Shown here in pieces: positions 1-8,873 of a DNA stretch of 64,000 nt. The stretch's first letter is position 1, and each line of letters opens with the position of its first letter. The DNA is from Camelimonas fluminis (GTDB lineage: Bacteria > Pseudomonadota > Alphaproteobacteria > Rhizobiales > Beijerinckiaceae): assembly GCF_014656355.1 (NCBI RefSeq), contig NZ_BNCG01000004.1, positions 62,001-126,000 of the forward strand, written 5' to 3'. Below the pieces are notes generated by a model that made no database searches, had not been told where the DNA came from, and saw only the letters and a program-made list of their open reading frames with translations. A program made the translations under genes and the position numbers.

Positions 1-999
1 GAGATCGATGCGCCGCGCGGCGAGATGCTGGCGCCGCCGAAGGCGCGGCCGGCGCTGTCCACCCGCTTCATGGCCCGCCTGGTGTGGATGGCCGAGGATG
101 CGCTGAAGCCGGGCCGCAGCTTCCTGCTGAAAACCGGCGCCCGCACCGTGCCGGCCACCGTCACCCGCCTCGCCAGCGCCCTCGATGTCGATCGTTATGA
201 GGATGGCGCCGCCGAGGCCTTGCCGCTGAACGGCATCGGCCTGGTGGAAGTGCAGACCTCAGCCCAGGTCGCCATCGACCCCTATGCGGAAAACCGCGTT
301 ACCGGCGCCTTCATTCTGATCGACCGTTTCACCAACGGCACGGTCGCCGCCGGCATGGTCACTGAGCCGCTCGGCGGTCCCAACGTCCACCTGCATGGCT
401 TCGACGTGGACCGCGCCGTGCGCTCGGCGCAGAAAAACCAGCGGCCGCTGGTGGTGTGGTTCACCGGCCTGCCAGGCTCGGGCAAATCGACCATCGCCAA
501 TCTGGTCGAGCGCCGCCTGGTCGCCGCCGGGCGCCACACCATGCTGCTGGATGGCGACAGCCTGCGCATCGGCCTCAATTCAGACCTCGGCTTCGACGCG
601 GCCAGCCGCGCCGAGAACATCCGCCGGGCAGGTGAGGTGGCGCGTCTGATGATGGAGGCGGGCCTGGTGGTTCTCTGCGCCTTCGTCTCGCCGTTCCGCG
701 CCGACCGCGACAGGTTGCGCGAGGCTGTCGGCGATGGCGCTTTCGTGGAGGTCTTTGTCGACACCCCGGTGGATGTTTGCGCCGAGCGCGACCCCAAGGG
801 CCTGTATGCCCGGGCAAAAGCCGGCGGCATTTCCGACTTCACCGGCATCGGCCAGGATTATGAGGCGCCGCAGGCCGCCGAAATCACCCTGCGTCCCGGC
901 GACGGCGGCGCCGAACGCCTCGCCGACATGGTGCTGGCGGCCATCGAGCCGCGCATCGCCGGCGACGGCCAGACCTCGGAAGACTCCGCCGCGCTGTGA
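1..999 (+). CDS. cysNC: Bifunctional sulfate adenylyltransferase subunit 1 / adenylylsulfate kinase (CysNC), 3' part
   Basis: This is the C-terminal part of a CysN-CysC (NodQ-type) fusion; the reading frame is open from the first base, so the start lies outside the window. CysN is the GTPase subunit of ATP sulfurylase, and CysC phosphorylates adenylyl sulfate to PAPS in cytoplasmic sulfate assimilation. The first 120 or so visible residues match the last beta-barrel domain of CysN (NRVTGAFILIDRFTNGTV). The APS kinase domain follows, with P-loop GLPGSGKST and the downstream DGDSLRIGLNSDLGF and ENIRRAGEVA motifs. A strong terminator follows the stop. The missing upstream part should hold the GTPase domain, and cysD would normally precede it. 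Confidence 0.93.
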   Translation, partial: EIDAPRGEMLAPPKARPALSTRFMARLVWMAEDALKPGRSFLLKTGARTVPATVTRLASALDVDRYEDGAAEALPLNGIGLVEVQTSAQVAIDPYAENRVTGAFILIDRFTNGTVAAGMVTEPLGGPNVHLHGFDVDRAVRSAQKNQRPLVVWFTGLPGSGKSTIANLVERRLVAAGRHTMLLDGDSLRIGLNSDLGFDAASRAENIRRAGEVARLMMEAGLVVLCAFVSPFRADRDRLREAVGDGAFVEVFVDTPVDVCAERDPKGLYARAKAGGISDFTGIGQDYEAPQAAEITLRPGDGGAERLADMVLAAIEPRIAGDGQTSEDSAAL

Positions 1000-1041
1000 A
1001 CGCTACATAACGCGCGCGGGCGGAGCCGGCCCCACAAACGA

Positions 1042-1065
1042 AAGGCGCCTGCGGGCGCCTTTTTT
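1042..1065 (+). terminator. Rho-independent terminator after cysNC
   Basis: An 8-bp perfect stem (AAGGCGCC/GGCGCCTT) with loop TGCG runs directly into a T-run, 43 bases after the cysNC stop. The remaining sequence to 1345 contains no supported gene. Confidence 0.85.
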
Positions 1066-1345
1066 GCGTTTGCACGCGTGTCGGCGATGAACTCTGACGG
1101 AAGAACAGGCCGGGCCGGAAGGAAAGGGATCAGGTCCAGATCTGGCGCGAACCGGTTTTGCTCGCCGGAATGTGCGCATGACCCGCTTGCCCGCGGAGCA
1201 ATATTGTTTTCCACTGCGTGTAGCGAACCCGCCGTCCGACGGAACTCCAGCCGGGCGACGGGCGTTGCCATGTCGACGCGTTTCAGGTGGAGCAGGCGTT
1301 TTTCCGCCTGACCGACAGACGTGATCCCAGCGACAGGAGCACCAG

Positions 1346-1804
1346 ATGGGTTTGTTCAGCTTTATCAAGGAAGCCGGCGCGAAGATCTTTGGCTCGGGCG
1401 AAGCCCAGGCCGCTGAAAGCGGGCTGACGCCCGAGGTGCTGAAGAAACATGTGACCGACGCCGGCCTCAACGCCGATGGCGTCGAATTCGCCATCGACGG
1501 GGACAAGGTGACGATCACCGGCAACGCCCCGACCACGGAAGCCGCCGAAAAGATCGTGTTGACGGTCGGCAACAGCCAGGGCGTGGCCTCGGTCGACAAC
1601 AAGCTGACGGTGGCGGCGCCTTCTGCCGATTCACAGACCTACACGGTGCAGAAGGGCGACACCCTCTGGAAGATCGCCGAGCAGTTTTACGGCAAGGGGC
1701 ATGGCGACAAATATCCGGAGATCGTCAAGGCCAACACGCCGCCGGTCAAAAACCCTGACCTCATCCAGCCCGGTTGGGTGCTGCGCATTCCGCCGCTGTC
1801 CTGA
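1346..1804 (+). CDS. lysM: BON-LysM domain protein (YgaU/Kbp-like)
   Basis: A 152-residue protein with the N-terminus MGLFSFIKEAGAKIFG typical of the YgaU/Kbp family (about 149 aa in E. coli). A BON domain occupies roughly residues 30-90 and a LysM domain residues 98-150 (TYTVQKGDTLWKIAEQFYG...). E. coli Kbp binds potassium in the cytoplasm; many homologues are annotated as peptidoglycan-binding. There is no signal peptide, in keeping with the Kbp family. The start is set by GACAGGAG about 8 bases upstream of the ATG. The gene is flanked by terminators on both sides and so is probably monocistronic. Confidence 0.88.
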   Translation: MGLFSFIKEAGAKIFGSGEAQAAESGLTPEVLKKHVTDAGLNADGVEFAIDGDKVTITGNAPTTEAAEKIVLTVGNSQGVASVDNKLTVAAPSADSQTYTVQKGDTLWKIAEQFYGKGHGDKYPEIVKANTPPVKNPDLIQPGWVLRIPPLS

Positions 1805-1813
1805 CCGCCGCTG

Positions 1814-1843
1814 GCCGGGCGGAGCGTTGCTCCGCCCGGCTTT
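1814..1843 (+). terminator. Rho-independent terminator after lysM
   Basis: A perfect 12-bp stem (GCCGGGCGGAGC / GCTCCGCCCGGC) with a 3-base GTT loop, followed by TTTC, 10 bases after the lysM stop. Confidence 0.75.
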
Positions 1844-2229
1844 CACCTTGACGGATCTGCGGTCAGGCCTGTGGTTCCCGCATGATCTTGCCGTTGCAGG
1901 GGCGCCCGCGCCGGCGACGCCTCATGCAGGGAAATGCGCTGGGAGCATTTGGTTCCGAACAGCCGGCGCCTGCGTCTGACGCATGGGCTGCATACTTTAG
2001 TTTCGCACAACGCGTGGTTTTCGTGCTTGAGCGTCGCCCCCGCTCATAGCAGAGTTGGCCCTCGCCTGACGCAGGGGGCTATTTACGCATTTTTGGCGTG
2101 GAATTCCGCCCACATTTGCCGCTCCTGCGCACTGGCCCATAAAAAATACAGCGAAGCATTCACCGGCCGTCGGGCCGGGTTTCGCTTTTCCAGATGCGCC
2201 GCGTCGTGTCGCGGCAGGGGAGTTCAGTC
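1844..2229. other. Gene-free stretch
   Basis: No supported coding region is seen. A small GC-rich inverted repeat around 2163-2178 (GGCCGTCGGGCC) lies just before the rhodanese gene. Ribosome-binding AGGGGAG at 2216-2222 serves the downstream gene. Confidence 0.5.
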
Positions 2230-2562
2230 ATGTCGGCGACTACGCCTGAAGTCGTTCATCTCGATCGCGAGACGGTCAAGCGCGGCCTGGCCGACGGCAG
2301 CATCCTGCTGGTCGACGTGCGCGAGCCAAATGAATTTGAAGTTGGGCATATCCCGGGCGCGGTGCTGTTCCCGCTGTCCACCTTCGTCGCCGACGATCTG
2401 CCTGATCCGCAGGGCAGGCGGCTGGTGTTTTCCTGCCGCTCCGGCAAGCGCTCGCAGACGGCGATCGCTCACGCCGCCGCCGCCGGCCTGCCGTGGCGCG
2501 AGCACTATGCGGGCGGCATCCTCGACTGGATCGAGGCTGGCGAACCGGTCGTGAAAGACTGA
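2230..2562 (+). CDS. Single-domain rhodanese-like protein
   Basis: A 110-residue cytoplasmic protein covering one rhodanese domain: VDVREPNEFEVGHIPGA, then the active-site loop FSCRSGKRS with the catalytic cysteine, and the closing GGILDWIEAGEPV. Rhodaneses transfer sulfane sulfur to cyanide or protein acceptors; the physiological partner cannot be read from the sequence. The ATG at 2230 is preferred over an upstream in-frame ATG at 2194 because AGGGGAG lies just ahead of it and homologues begin close to this point. Nearby cysNC is thematically related (sulfur) but separated by lysM and a terminator. Confidence 0.88.
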   Translation: MSATTPEVVHLDRETVKRGLADGSILLVDVREPNEFEVGHIPGAVLFPLSTFVADDLPDPQGRRLVFSCRSGKRSQTAIAHAAAAGLPWREHYAGGILDWIEAGEPVVKD

Positions 2563-2702
2563 CCATCGCCGGCGGCCATGCCGCCAGGCGCGGCGACAGG
2601 CGTCGCGCGTCAGAAAGCATATCAGACAGAGCAGGGCGGGACGCCGGTCTGGCAGGTCGGGTCCTGCCGCGTCGTTGCCCGCATTATTCCGGTCGTTTCA
2701 TC

Positions 2703-3995
2703 ATGAACAGCAAGCGTCTTCCGCTTCTCAGCCTTCTGACCGTGTTTGGCGCCGCGCTCACCCTGGCGGGATGCAGCGACAATTCCGGCGGCAAGGCGGC
2801 CGCGCCGCCGCCGCCCCAGGTCACCGCCGCCAGACCCGTCGTGAGGCAGGTGGTCGAGCACGATGATTTCACCGGCCGGTTTGAGGCGGTGGAAGCCGTC
2901 GAGGTGCGGGCGCGCGTTTCCGGCGTACTGGAATCGGTGCTCTTCCGCGAGGGCGGCATGGTCAAGCAGGGCGACTTGTTGTTCGTCATTGACAGGCGTC
3001 CCTACCAGGCGGTCGTCGATCAGGCCCTGGCCGCCGTCAAATCGGCGAAAGCCCGCGTTGATTTCGCAGTTGGCGATCTGGACCGCGCCCGGAATCTCAG
3101 CAAAACCGGCAATATTTCCGAGCAGATTCTCGAAACCCGCCGTCAGACGGCGCAGGTGGCCCAGGCCGACGTCGCAGCCGCCGAGGCCAATCTGGAGGCC
3201 GCCCGGCTCAACCTCAGCTTCACCGAGATCCGTTCGCCGATCAGTGGTCGCATCGGGCGCAGGGAGTTGACCGAGGGCAACCTCGTCGTCGCCAACACCA
3301 CCCTGCTCACCAACATTGTCTCCGTCGACCCGATCTACTTCTACTTCGACATTGATGAGCGTTCGCTGCTCGCCTACACGCGCCTGCTCCAGGCCGGCGG
3401 TGAGAAGCCCGGCACGGAGGTCATGGTCGCGCTGTCCGACGAGGACGAGCCGTCGCTGCGCGGCAAGCTCGACTTTCTGAGCAACCGGCTCGATCCTGGC
3501 ACCGGCACCCTGCGCGCCCGCGCCGTGCTGCCCAATCCGGGCGGCCTGCTGAAGGCCGGCATGTTTGGGCGGATCCGCGTGCCAGGCTCGGCGCCCTACC
3601 AGGGCGTTCTGGTCCCGGACGTCGCGATCATGACCGACCAGAACCGCCGCTTCGTCTGGGTGGTGGATGAGGGAGGCGTCGCGCGCGCCCAGGTGGTCCG
3701 GCCCGGCCCGCGCATCGACGGCTACCGGCTGGTTCGCTCAGGCCTGAAGGGCGATGAAACCATCGTGATCAACGGCATGGTTCGCGTGCGGCCGGGAGTA
3801 AAACTGGCCGCCAAGGTGGTGGAGTTGCCGCCGAAGGCGCCGCCGGCTGGCGCCGCCGCCGCTCCCGCCGTTGCGCCTCCTGCAAAACCGGATGAGACCA
3901 AGGCTGGCGCAAAACCGCCGGAAGCGGGCCAGGGCGGCGATGGCAAGCGGGGCGACAGCAAGGCGCCCGCCAGCAAGACGCCCGAAAAGAAGTGA
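2703..3995 (+). CDS. RND efflux periplasmic adaptor (MexA/AcrA family lipoprotein)
   Basis: A 430-residue membrane fusion protein of a tripartite multidrug efflux pump. The ATG at 2703 gives a lipoprotein signal peptide with lipobox LTLAGC (Cys near residue 22). The body shows the barrel-sandwich hybrid halves (VEAVEVRARVSGVLESVLF and FTEIRSPISGRIGRRELTEGN), a helical hairpin and the beta-barrel/membrane-proximal regions. The last 55 or so residues are an unusual Pro/Ala/Lys-rich tail (PPAGAAAAPAVAPP...KTPEKK), probably disordered. The pump gene follows 7 bases later, so the two are co-transcribed. No outer-membrane channel gene or local TetR regulator is present. Confidence 0.93.
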   Translation: MNSKRLPLLSLLTVFGAALTLAGCSDNSGGKAAAPPPPQVTAARPVVRQVVEHDDFTGRFEAVEAVEVRARVSGVLESVLFREGGMVKQGDLLFVIDRRPYQAVVDQALAAVKSAKARVDFAVGDLDRARNLSKTGNISEQILETRRQTAQVAQADVAAAEANLEAARLNLSFTEIRSPISGRIGRRELTEGNLVVANTTLLTNIVSVDPIYFYFDIDERSLLAYTRLLQAGGEKPGTEVMVALSDEDEPSLRGKLDFLSNRLDPGTGTLRARAVLPNPGGLLKAGMFGRIRVPGSAPYQGVLVPDVAIMTDQNRRFVWVVDEGGVARAQVVRPGPRIDGYRLVRSGLKGDETIVINGMVRVRPGVKLAAKVVELPPKAPPAGAAAAPAVAPPAKPDETKAGAKPPEAGQGGDGKRGDSKAPASKTPEKK

Positions 3996-4002
3996 CCAGA
4001 CC

Positions 4003-7000
4003 ATGAAGTTCGCTCACTTCTTCGTCGACAGGCCCATCTTCGCATCGGTGCTGTCGATCGTCGTGGTCCTGGTCGGCTACATTTCCTATCTGGCGCTGCC
4101 GGTGGCCCAGTATCCGGAGATCGCGCCGCCAACCATCGTCGTGCGCGCCTCCTATCCGGGCGCCAACGCGCAGACGGTCGCGGCGACCGTGGCCACGCCG
4201 ATCGAGCAGGAGATCAACGGCGTCGAGGACATGCTTTACATGACCTCGAACTCGTCGAGCGACGGCTCGATGCAGCTGACGATTACCTTCAAACTTGGCA
4301 CTGACCTCGACACCGCCAACGTGCTGGTGCAGAACCGCGTCGCCGTGGCGCTGCCGCGCCTGCCCGTGGAGGTGCGCAATCTTGGCGTCACCACGCGCAA
4401 GAGCTCGCCCGACCTGATGATGGTCGTGCACATGTTCTCGCCGGACGCCAGCTTCGACGACCTCTACATCTCCAATTATTCGCTGATCCGGGTGCGCGAC
4501 CAGTTGCTGCGTCTTGAGGGCGTTGGCGACATCACGCTGTTCGGCGTCCGTGAATATTCGTTGCGCGTCTGGCTGAACCCTGACCGGCTCACCTTCTATG
4601 GCCTCACCACGACCGACGTGATGTCGGCCCTGCAGGAGCAGAACGTGCAGATCGCCGGCGGCGCCCTTGGCGGTCCGCCGGTGCCGGAGGGCTCCGCCTT
4701 CCAGCTGACGGTGCAGGCTCAGGGCCGCTTCCAGGACGTCAAGCAGTTCGAGAACATCATCATCAAGTCAGGCGCCGGCGGCCGTCTGGTGTTCCTGAAA
4801 GACGTGTCGCGCATCGAGCTTGCCGGCCGCGATTACACCAGCAACTCCTACCTGAACGGCAAGCCGGCCATCGGCATTGGCGTCTACCAGCGCCCCGGCA
4901 CCAATGCGCTGCAGGCCTCCGCGGCCGTGCAGGCCAAGATGGATGAACTGAAGAAGTCGTTCCCGGTGGGGCTCGACTATCGCATCGCCTACAATCCGAC
5001 CATCTTCATCTCCGAGTCGGTGAATGAGGTCTACAAGACGCTGTTCGAGGCGATCATCCTCGTCGTCATCGTCGTGCTGGTGTTCCTGCAATCCTGGCGC
5101 ACGGCGATCATTCCGGTCGTCGCCATCCCGGTCTCGCTGATTGGCACATTCGCCGCGATGGCCGCCTTTGGTTTCTCGCTCAACAACCTGACGCTGTTTG
5201 GTCTGGTCCTCGCCATCGGCATCGTCGTCGACGACGCCATCGTGGTGGTGGAGAATGTGGAGCGCAACATCGCTGACGGCTATTCGCCCAGCGAGGCGGC
5301 GCACCGGACCATGGACGAGGTTGGCGGCGCGCTGATCGCCATCGCCCTCGTGCTGTCGGCGGTGTTCGTGCCGACGGCGTTCATCTCCGGCATCACTGGC
5401 CAGTTCTACCGGCAGTTCGCCTTGACCATCGCCGTGGCGACGGTCATTTCCGCCTTTAACTCGCTGACGCTTTCGCCGGCGTTGTGCGCGCTGTTCCTGA
5501 AGGGGCATGAAGCCGCGCATGCGCCGCCGCGCAATATTCTCGCGCGGGTCGGGCGCGGGTTCGCCAACGGCTTCAACCGGGGGTTCGACAGCACGTCGTC
5601 GGGTTACGCCCGCACGGTGCGCGGCATTGTCGCCCGCAAGATCCCGCTGATCGGCGCGCTGGTGGTTTATTGCGGCCTGCTGTTCGGCGCCGGCTATCTG
5701 GGCAACAAGGTGCCGACCGGCTTCATTCCGCGTCAGGACCAAGGCTATCTGATCGCCATCGTGCAATTGCCGGACGGCGCGTCGCTGACCCGCACCGACG
5801 AGGTGATGCGGCGGGCGTCCGACATCGTCAAGGGCACGCCTGGCGTCGCTGACGCCATTGGCATCGTTGGTATTTCCGGCTCAACGTTCACGCCCTCGTC
5901 GAGCCAGGGCATCATGTTCGCGCCGCTCAAGCCGTTCGACGAACGGACCGGTCCAGGCATGAAGGACTTCGAGATCGCCGCCGAGGTGATCAAGCGGCTT
6001 GGCGCGATCCAGGAGGCGTTCACCATCGCCGTGCCGCCGCCGCCGGTGCGTGGCCTCGGCACATCGGGCGGCTTCAAGATGATGGTGCAGGACCGCTCGG
6101 GCGCGGGCCTGGAATCCCTGCTGACGGCGACGCGCGGCCTGATCGCGGAAGCCAACAAGGATCCGAACCTCACCCGCGTCTACACCACGTTCGGCATCAA
6201 TACGCCGCAGATCTATCTGGACATCGACCGCACCAGGGCGCGCATGCTCAACGTTCCCCTGTCGAACGTGTTCGCGACCCTGCAGGTGAATCTGGGCGGC
6301 GCCTACGTCAACGACTTCAACGCCTTTGAGCGCGTGTATCAGGTGCGCGCCCAGGCCGACGCGCAGTTCCGCGCCGAGCGGGAGCGCATCCTGCGCCTGA
6401 ACGTGCGCACGGCCGATGGCGCCCAGGTGCCGCTTGGCACCCTGGTGAATATTCGCGACGTGGCGGGTCCCGACCTGGTGCAGCGCTACAACATGTACAC
6501 CTCGATCCCGGTGCAGGGCGAAACTCCGCCCAACATCGCCTCGGGCACAGGCCTCGACGCCATGCAGAAGGTGGCGGCGCAGGTGCTGCCGTCGGATCTT
6601 GGCTATGAGTGGACGGATCTGGCTTACCAGGAAAAGCTTGCGGGCAACACGGCGGCGTACATCTTCGCCCTGTCCGTGCTGTTCGTCTTCCTGGTGCTGG
6701 CCGCCCAGTACGAAAGCTGGTCCCTGCCGCTGGCGATCATCCTGATCGTGCCGCTGGCGGTGCTGGCGGCGCTCACCGGCGTGGTGTTGCGCGGCATGGA
6801 CAACAACATCCTGACCCAGATCGGTCTTGTCGTGCTCATTGGCCTCGCGGCCAAGAACGCCATCCTGATCGTCGAGTTCGCGCGGCAACTTGAGGATGAG
6901 GGCAAGGGCATCGTCGACGCGGTGGTGGAAGCCGTGCGTTTGCGCCTGCGTCCGATCCTGATGACCTCCTTCGCTTTCATCCTCGGCGTGGCGCCGCTGG

Positions 7001-7188
7001 TGGTGGCGCGCGGCCCCGGCGCGGAAATGCGTCAGGCGCTTGGCACGGCGGTGTTCTTCGGCATGATCGGCGTCACCTTCTTCGGCCTGTTCCTCACGCC
7101 GGTGTTTTACGTGGTGATCCGCAAGCTGTCGGATGGACTTTCAGGACTGTTCCGACGCCGGCCGGCGCCCCAGCCGCCGGCCCACTGA
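4003..7188 (+). CDS. RND multidrug efflux pump, HAE1 family (AcrB/MexB-like)
   Basis: A 1061-residue inner-membrane proton-driven exporter. The N-terminus MKFAHFFVDRPIFASVLSI is typical. Twelve transmembrane segments are expected, with the charged TM4 region GIVVDDAIVVVENVER carrying the paired aspartates of the proton relay, and the later repeat GLAAKNAILIVEFA. Two large periplasmic loops carry the porter and docking domains. The ATG at 4003, 7 bases after the adaptor stop, is chosen over an upstream in-frame start that would overlap the adaptor. It forms an operon with the adaptor, and a hairpin terminator follows. Substrate cannot be inferred. Confidence 0.95.
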   Translation: MKFAHFFVDRPIFASVLSIVVVLVGYISYLALPVAQYPEIAPPTIVVRASYPGANAQTVAATVATPIEQEINGVEDMLYMTSNSSSDGSMQLTITFKLGTDLDTANVLVQNRVAVALPRLPVEVRNLGVTTRKSSPDLMMVVHMFSPDASFDDLYISNYSLIRVRDQLLRLEGVGDITLFGVREYSLRVWLNPDRLTFYGLTTTDVMSALQEQNVQIAGGALGGPPVPEGSAFQLTVQAQGRFQDVKQFENIIIKSGAGGRLVFLKDVSRIELAGRDYTSNSYLNGKPAIGIGVYQRPGTNALQASAAVQAKMDELKKSFPVGLDYRIAYNPTIFISESVNEVYKTLFEAIILVVIVVLVFLQSWRTAIIPVVAIPVSLIGTFAAMAAFGFSLNNLTLFGLVLAIGIVVDDAIVVVENVERNIADGYSPSEAAHRTMDEVGGALIAIALVLSAVFVPTAFISGITGQFYRQFALTIAVATVISAFNSLTLSPALCALFLKGHEAAHAPPRNILARVGRGFANGFNRGFDSTSSGYARTVRGIVARKIPLIGALVVYCGLLFGAGYLGNKVPTGFIPRQDQGYLIAIVQLPDGASLTRTDEVMRRASDIVKGTPGVADAIGIVGISGSTFTPSSSQGIMFAPLKPFDERTGPGMKDFEIAAEVIKRLGAIQEAFTIAVPPPPVRGLGTSGGFKMMVQDRSGAGLESLLTATRGLIAEANKDPNLTRVYTTFGINTPQIYLDIDRTRARMLNVPLSNVFATLQVNLGGAYVNDFNAFERVYQVRAQADAQFRAERERILRLNVRTADGAQVPLGTLVNIRDVAGPDLVQRYNMYTSIPVQGETPPNIASGTGLDAMQKVAAQVLPSDLGYEWTDLAYQEKLAGNTAAYIFALSVLFVFLVLAAQYESWSLPLAIILIVPLAVLAALTGVVLRGMDNNILTQIGLVVLIGLAAKNAILIVEFARQLEDEGKGIVDAVVEAVRLRLRPILMTSFAFILGVAPLVVARGPGAEMRQALGTAVFFGMIGVTFFGLFLTPVFYVVIRKLSDGLSGLFRRRPAPQPPAH

Positions 7189-7216
7189 GACCGCCGCCGC
7201 GCTTTCAGAACATTCG

Positions 7217-7252
7217 ACGCCGCCGCCTGTTAAAAGCGGCGGCGTTTGTCTT
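7217..7252 (+). terminator. Terminator after RND pump gene
   Basis: A 10-bp stem ACGCCGCCGC/GCGGCGGCGT with a 9-base loop and the tail TTGTCTT, 28 bases after the pump stop codon. Confidence 0.7.
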
Positions 7253-7369
7253 GACGCCGTCTGGTCGCCAGTATCGAATTGGAATGGTTACAACCTGACT
7301 GGGTGGAAGCGACGGCTTCCATTGCCGCCACGGGGCGTAATCACGGTTGAATACGGGAGGCGACAGCAG

Positions 7370-7834
7370 ATGACGAAAGCACATATCCTGTCTGGCAAAC
7401 GCATGCTCTGCGGTCTTGCCCTCGCCATGCTGGTTGGCGCGGGGGCCACAGCGGTTGTCGCCCAGGAAGATCCCATCGCGGCCCGCAAGGCGCTGTTCAA
7501 GCAGATGGCGGGCGCGTTGAAAGCGCCGGGACAGATGCTGAAGGGCGAAGCGCCGCTGGATCTGGCCAAGGTGAAGGAAGGTCTTGCCGTCGTCGCCGCC
7601 AATTCGGCGAAGCTGGGCGGCCTGTTCCCCGACAGTTCAAAGACGGGCGACACCGGAGCGCTGCCGAAGATCTGGGAAGACAAGGCCGATTTCACCGGCC
7701 GGTTCGACACGTTGGGCAAGGACGCCGCCGCGGCCATCGTCTCCATCAAGGATATGGACAGCTTCCGCGCCGCCATGCCCAAGGTGCTCGGCAATTGCGG
7801 CGCCTGCCACAAAATTTACCGCAAGCCAACCTGA
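7370..7834 (+). CDS. Cytochrome c' / c556 family periplasmic protein
   Basis: A 154-residue class II cytochrome c: a Sec signal peptide (hydrophobic LCGLALAMLVGAGATAVVAQ), a four-helix-bundle body and a single C-terminal haem motif CGACH (Cys143, Cys146, His147) characteristic of this class. ATG 7370 is set by GGGAGG upstream and gives a proper signal peptide; a longer in-frame ORF from 7133 overlaps the preceding gene and terminator and is discarded. A cytochrome b561 gene starts 7 bases after the stop, so the two are probably a membrane b-type/periplasmic c-type electron-transfer pair. Confidence 0.88.
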   Translation: MTKAHILSGKRMLCGLALAMLVGAGATAVVAQEDPIAARKALFKQMAGALKAPGQMLKGEAPLDLAKVKEGLAVVAANSAKLGGLFPDSSKTGDTGALPKIWEDKADFTGRFDTLGKDAAAAIVSIKDMDSFRAAMPKVLGNCGACHKIYRKPT

Positions 7835-7841
7835 GGCCGTC

Positions 7842-8612
7842 ATGACCGGTGGGACATGGCCTGCCAGCGGCAGGGGGGCCGCGCGCCCGGCGCAGGCCTC
7901 CCAGGTGACCGTATGGGATGCGCCGACGCGGCTCTATCATTGGGTGCAACTGGCCCTGGTGTGCGGCGCCTATTACACCCAGTGGCTGATGGGCCCGTCG
8001 GTCGACCCGACCATGCGCTGGCACCGTTGGTGCGGCTATGGCGTGCTGGTGCTGCTGGTGTTCCGGCTGCTGTGGGGCTTCGCTGGCAGTCCGACAGCGC
8101 GCTTCGCCAGCTTCATCCCGTCGCCGCGCGCTGTCCTGCGTTACGCAGGGCAGCTCGTCAGCGGCCGCGCGCCGAGATTTCTGGGGCACAACCCTGTTGG
8201 CGCCCTCATGGTGTCGGCGCTGCTCCTGCTATTGGCGGCCCAGGCTTTCTCAGGTCTGTTCACGGCTGATTCCAACGGCATTTTCGGCGGGCCATTCGGT
8301 CATTTCGACATGATGGAGGAATCGCCGGCGTGGAAAGCCAGGCTGCAACGCTGGCATCATATGGGCGCCAACGCGCTGCTGGCCCTCATCGCCATCCACG
8401 TGCTGGTCAATCTGTTCTATCAGTTCGTCCGGCGCGACCGTTTGGTGACGGCCATGGTCACCGGCGTGAAACCTGCCGGCGACTACGCCGACCATTCGCA
8501 TGTCGCCGCGCAAATTCCGGCCCGCGTCGTGACCATCCGCGCCATTCTCTGCCTTGTGACGGCGCTCATCGTGGTCTTTGGCGGGCTGCTTCTGGGCGGC
8601 GGCAAGCTCTGA
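7842..8612 (+). CDS. Cytochrome b561-type diheme membrane protein
   Basis: A 256-residue membrane protein of the bacterial cytochrome b561/hydrogenase b-type family. It begins with the family signature VTVWDAPTRLYHWVQLALV (haem-ligand His), followed by MRWHRWCGYGVLVLLVFRLLWG, a third helix and RLQRWHHMGANALLALIAIHVL with further candidate haem histidines. A final hydrophobic helix (IRAILCLVTALIVVFGGLLL) ends the protein. It is the likely membrane electron donor or acceptor for the c556 protein encoded immediately upstream. The direction of electron flow and the substrate are unknown. Confidence 0.88.
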   Translation: MTGGTWPASGRGAARPAQASQVTVWDAPTRLYHWVQLALVCGAYYTQWLMGPSVDPTMRWHRWCGYGVLVLLVFRLLWGFAGSPTARFASFIPSPRAVLRYAGQLVSGRAPRFLGHNPVGALMVSALLLLLAAQAFSGLFTADSNGIFGGPFGHFDMMEESPAWKARLQRWHHMGANALLALIAIHVLVNLFYQFVRRDRLVTAMVTGVKPAGDYADHSHVAAQIPARVVTIRAILCLVTALIVVFGGLLLGGGKL

Positions 8613-8686
8613 GCAGCGGACCTCTCTGGGGCGGACCTCCTGCCAGGACGCGGTTTTGTTCTGATCGGCGCGATTCACGTCTAGGC

Positions 8687-8745
8687 ATGTCCAGGTAGAT
8701 TGCATGTCCTGGTAAATGTCACGCCCTGGCAGATGTCCTGGTCGC
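8687..8745. repeat. Short imperfect tandem repeats
   Basis: Four imperfect copies of a TGTCCTGGTA-like word at intervals of about 14-17 bases lie between cytochrome b561 and thiD. They are non-coding as far as can be seen, and no function is assigned. Confidence 0.4.
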
Positions 8746-8785
8746 GCGCAAACCAATGCGCCGACATACGCATTCAGCCGCCGTC

Positions 8786-8808
8786 ATGCCCGCGTCCGTT
8801 GCGGGCAT
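8786..8808. repeat. Palindromic intergenic repeat (REP/RPE-like)
   Basis: The inverted repeat ATGCCCGC-N7-GCGGGCAT is preceded by CCGTC. A related element (CCGTCA followed by a GGCCGGG-type hairpin, opposite orientation) lies at 32520-32545. This resembles the dispersed extragenic palindromes common in Hyphomicrobiales genomes. Confidence 0.45.
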
Positions 8809-8873
8809 CCATTCTTTTCGGGTCGGGCCGCTTTTCACAAACCGCGGCGCATTCAGCCCCGGGGAGGGGCGTC

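Noticed and set aside
4768-5766. Minus-strand frame of 332 aa inside the RND pump gene
   Set aside because: His/Asp/Arg-rich antisense shadow of a well-supported gene.
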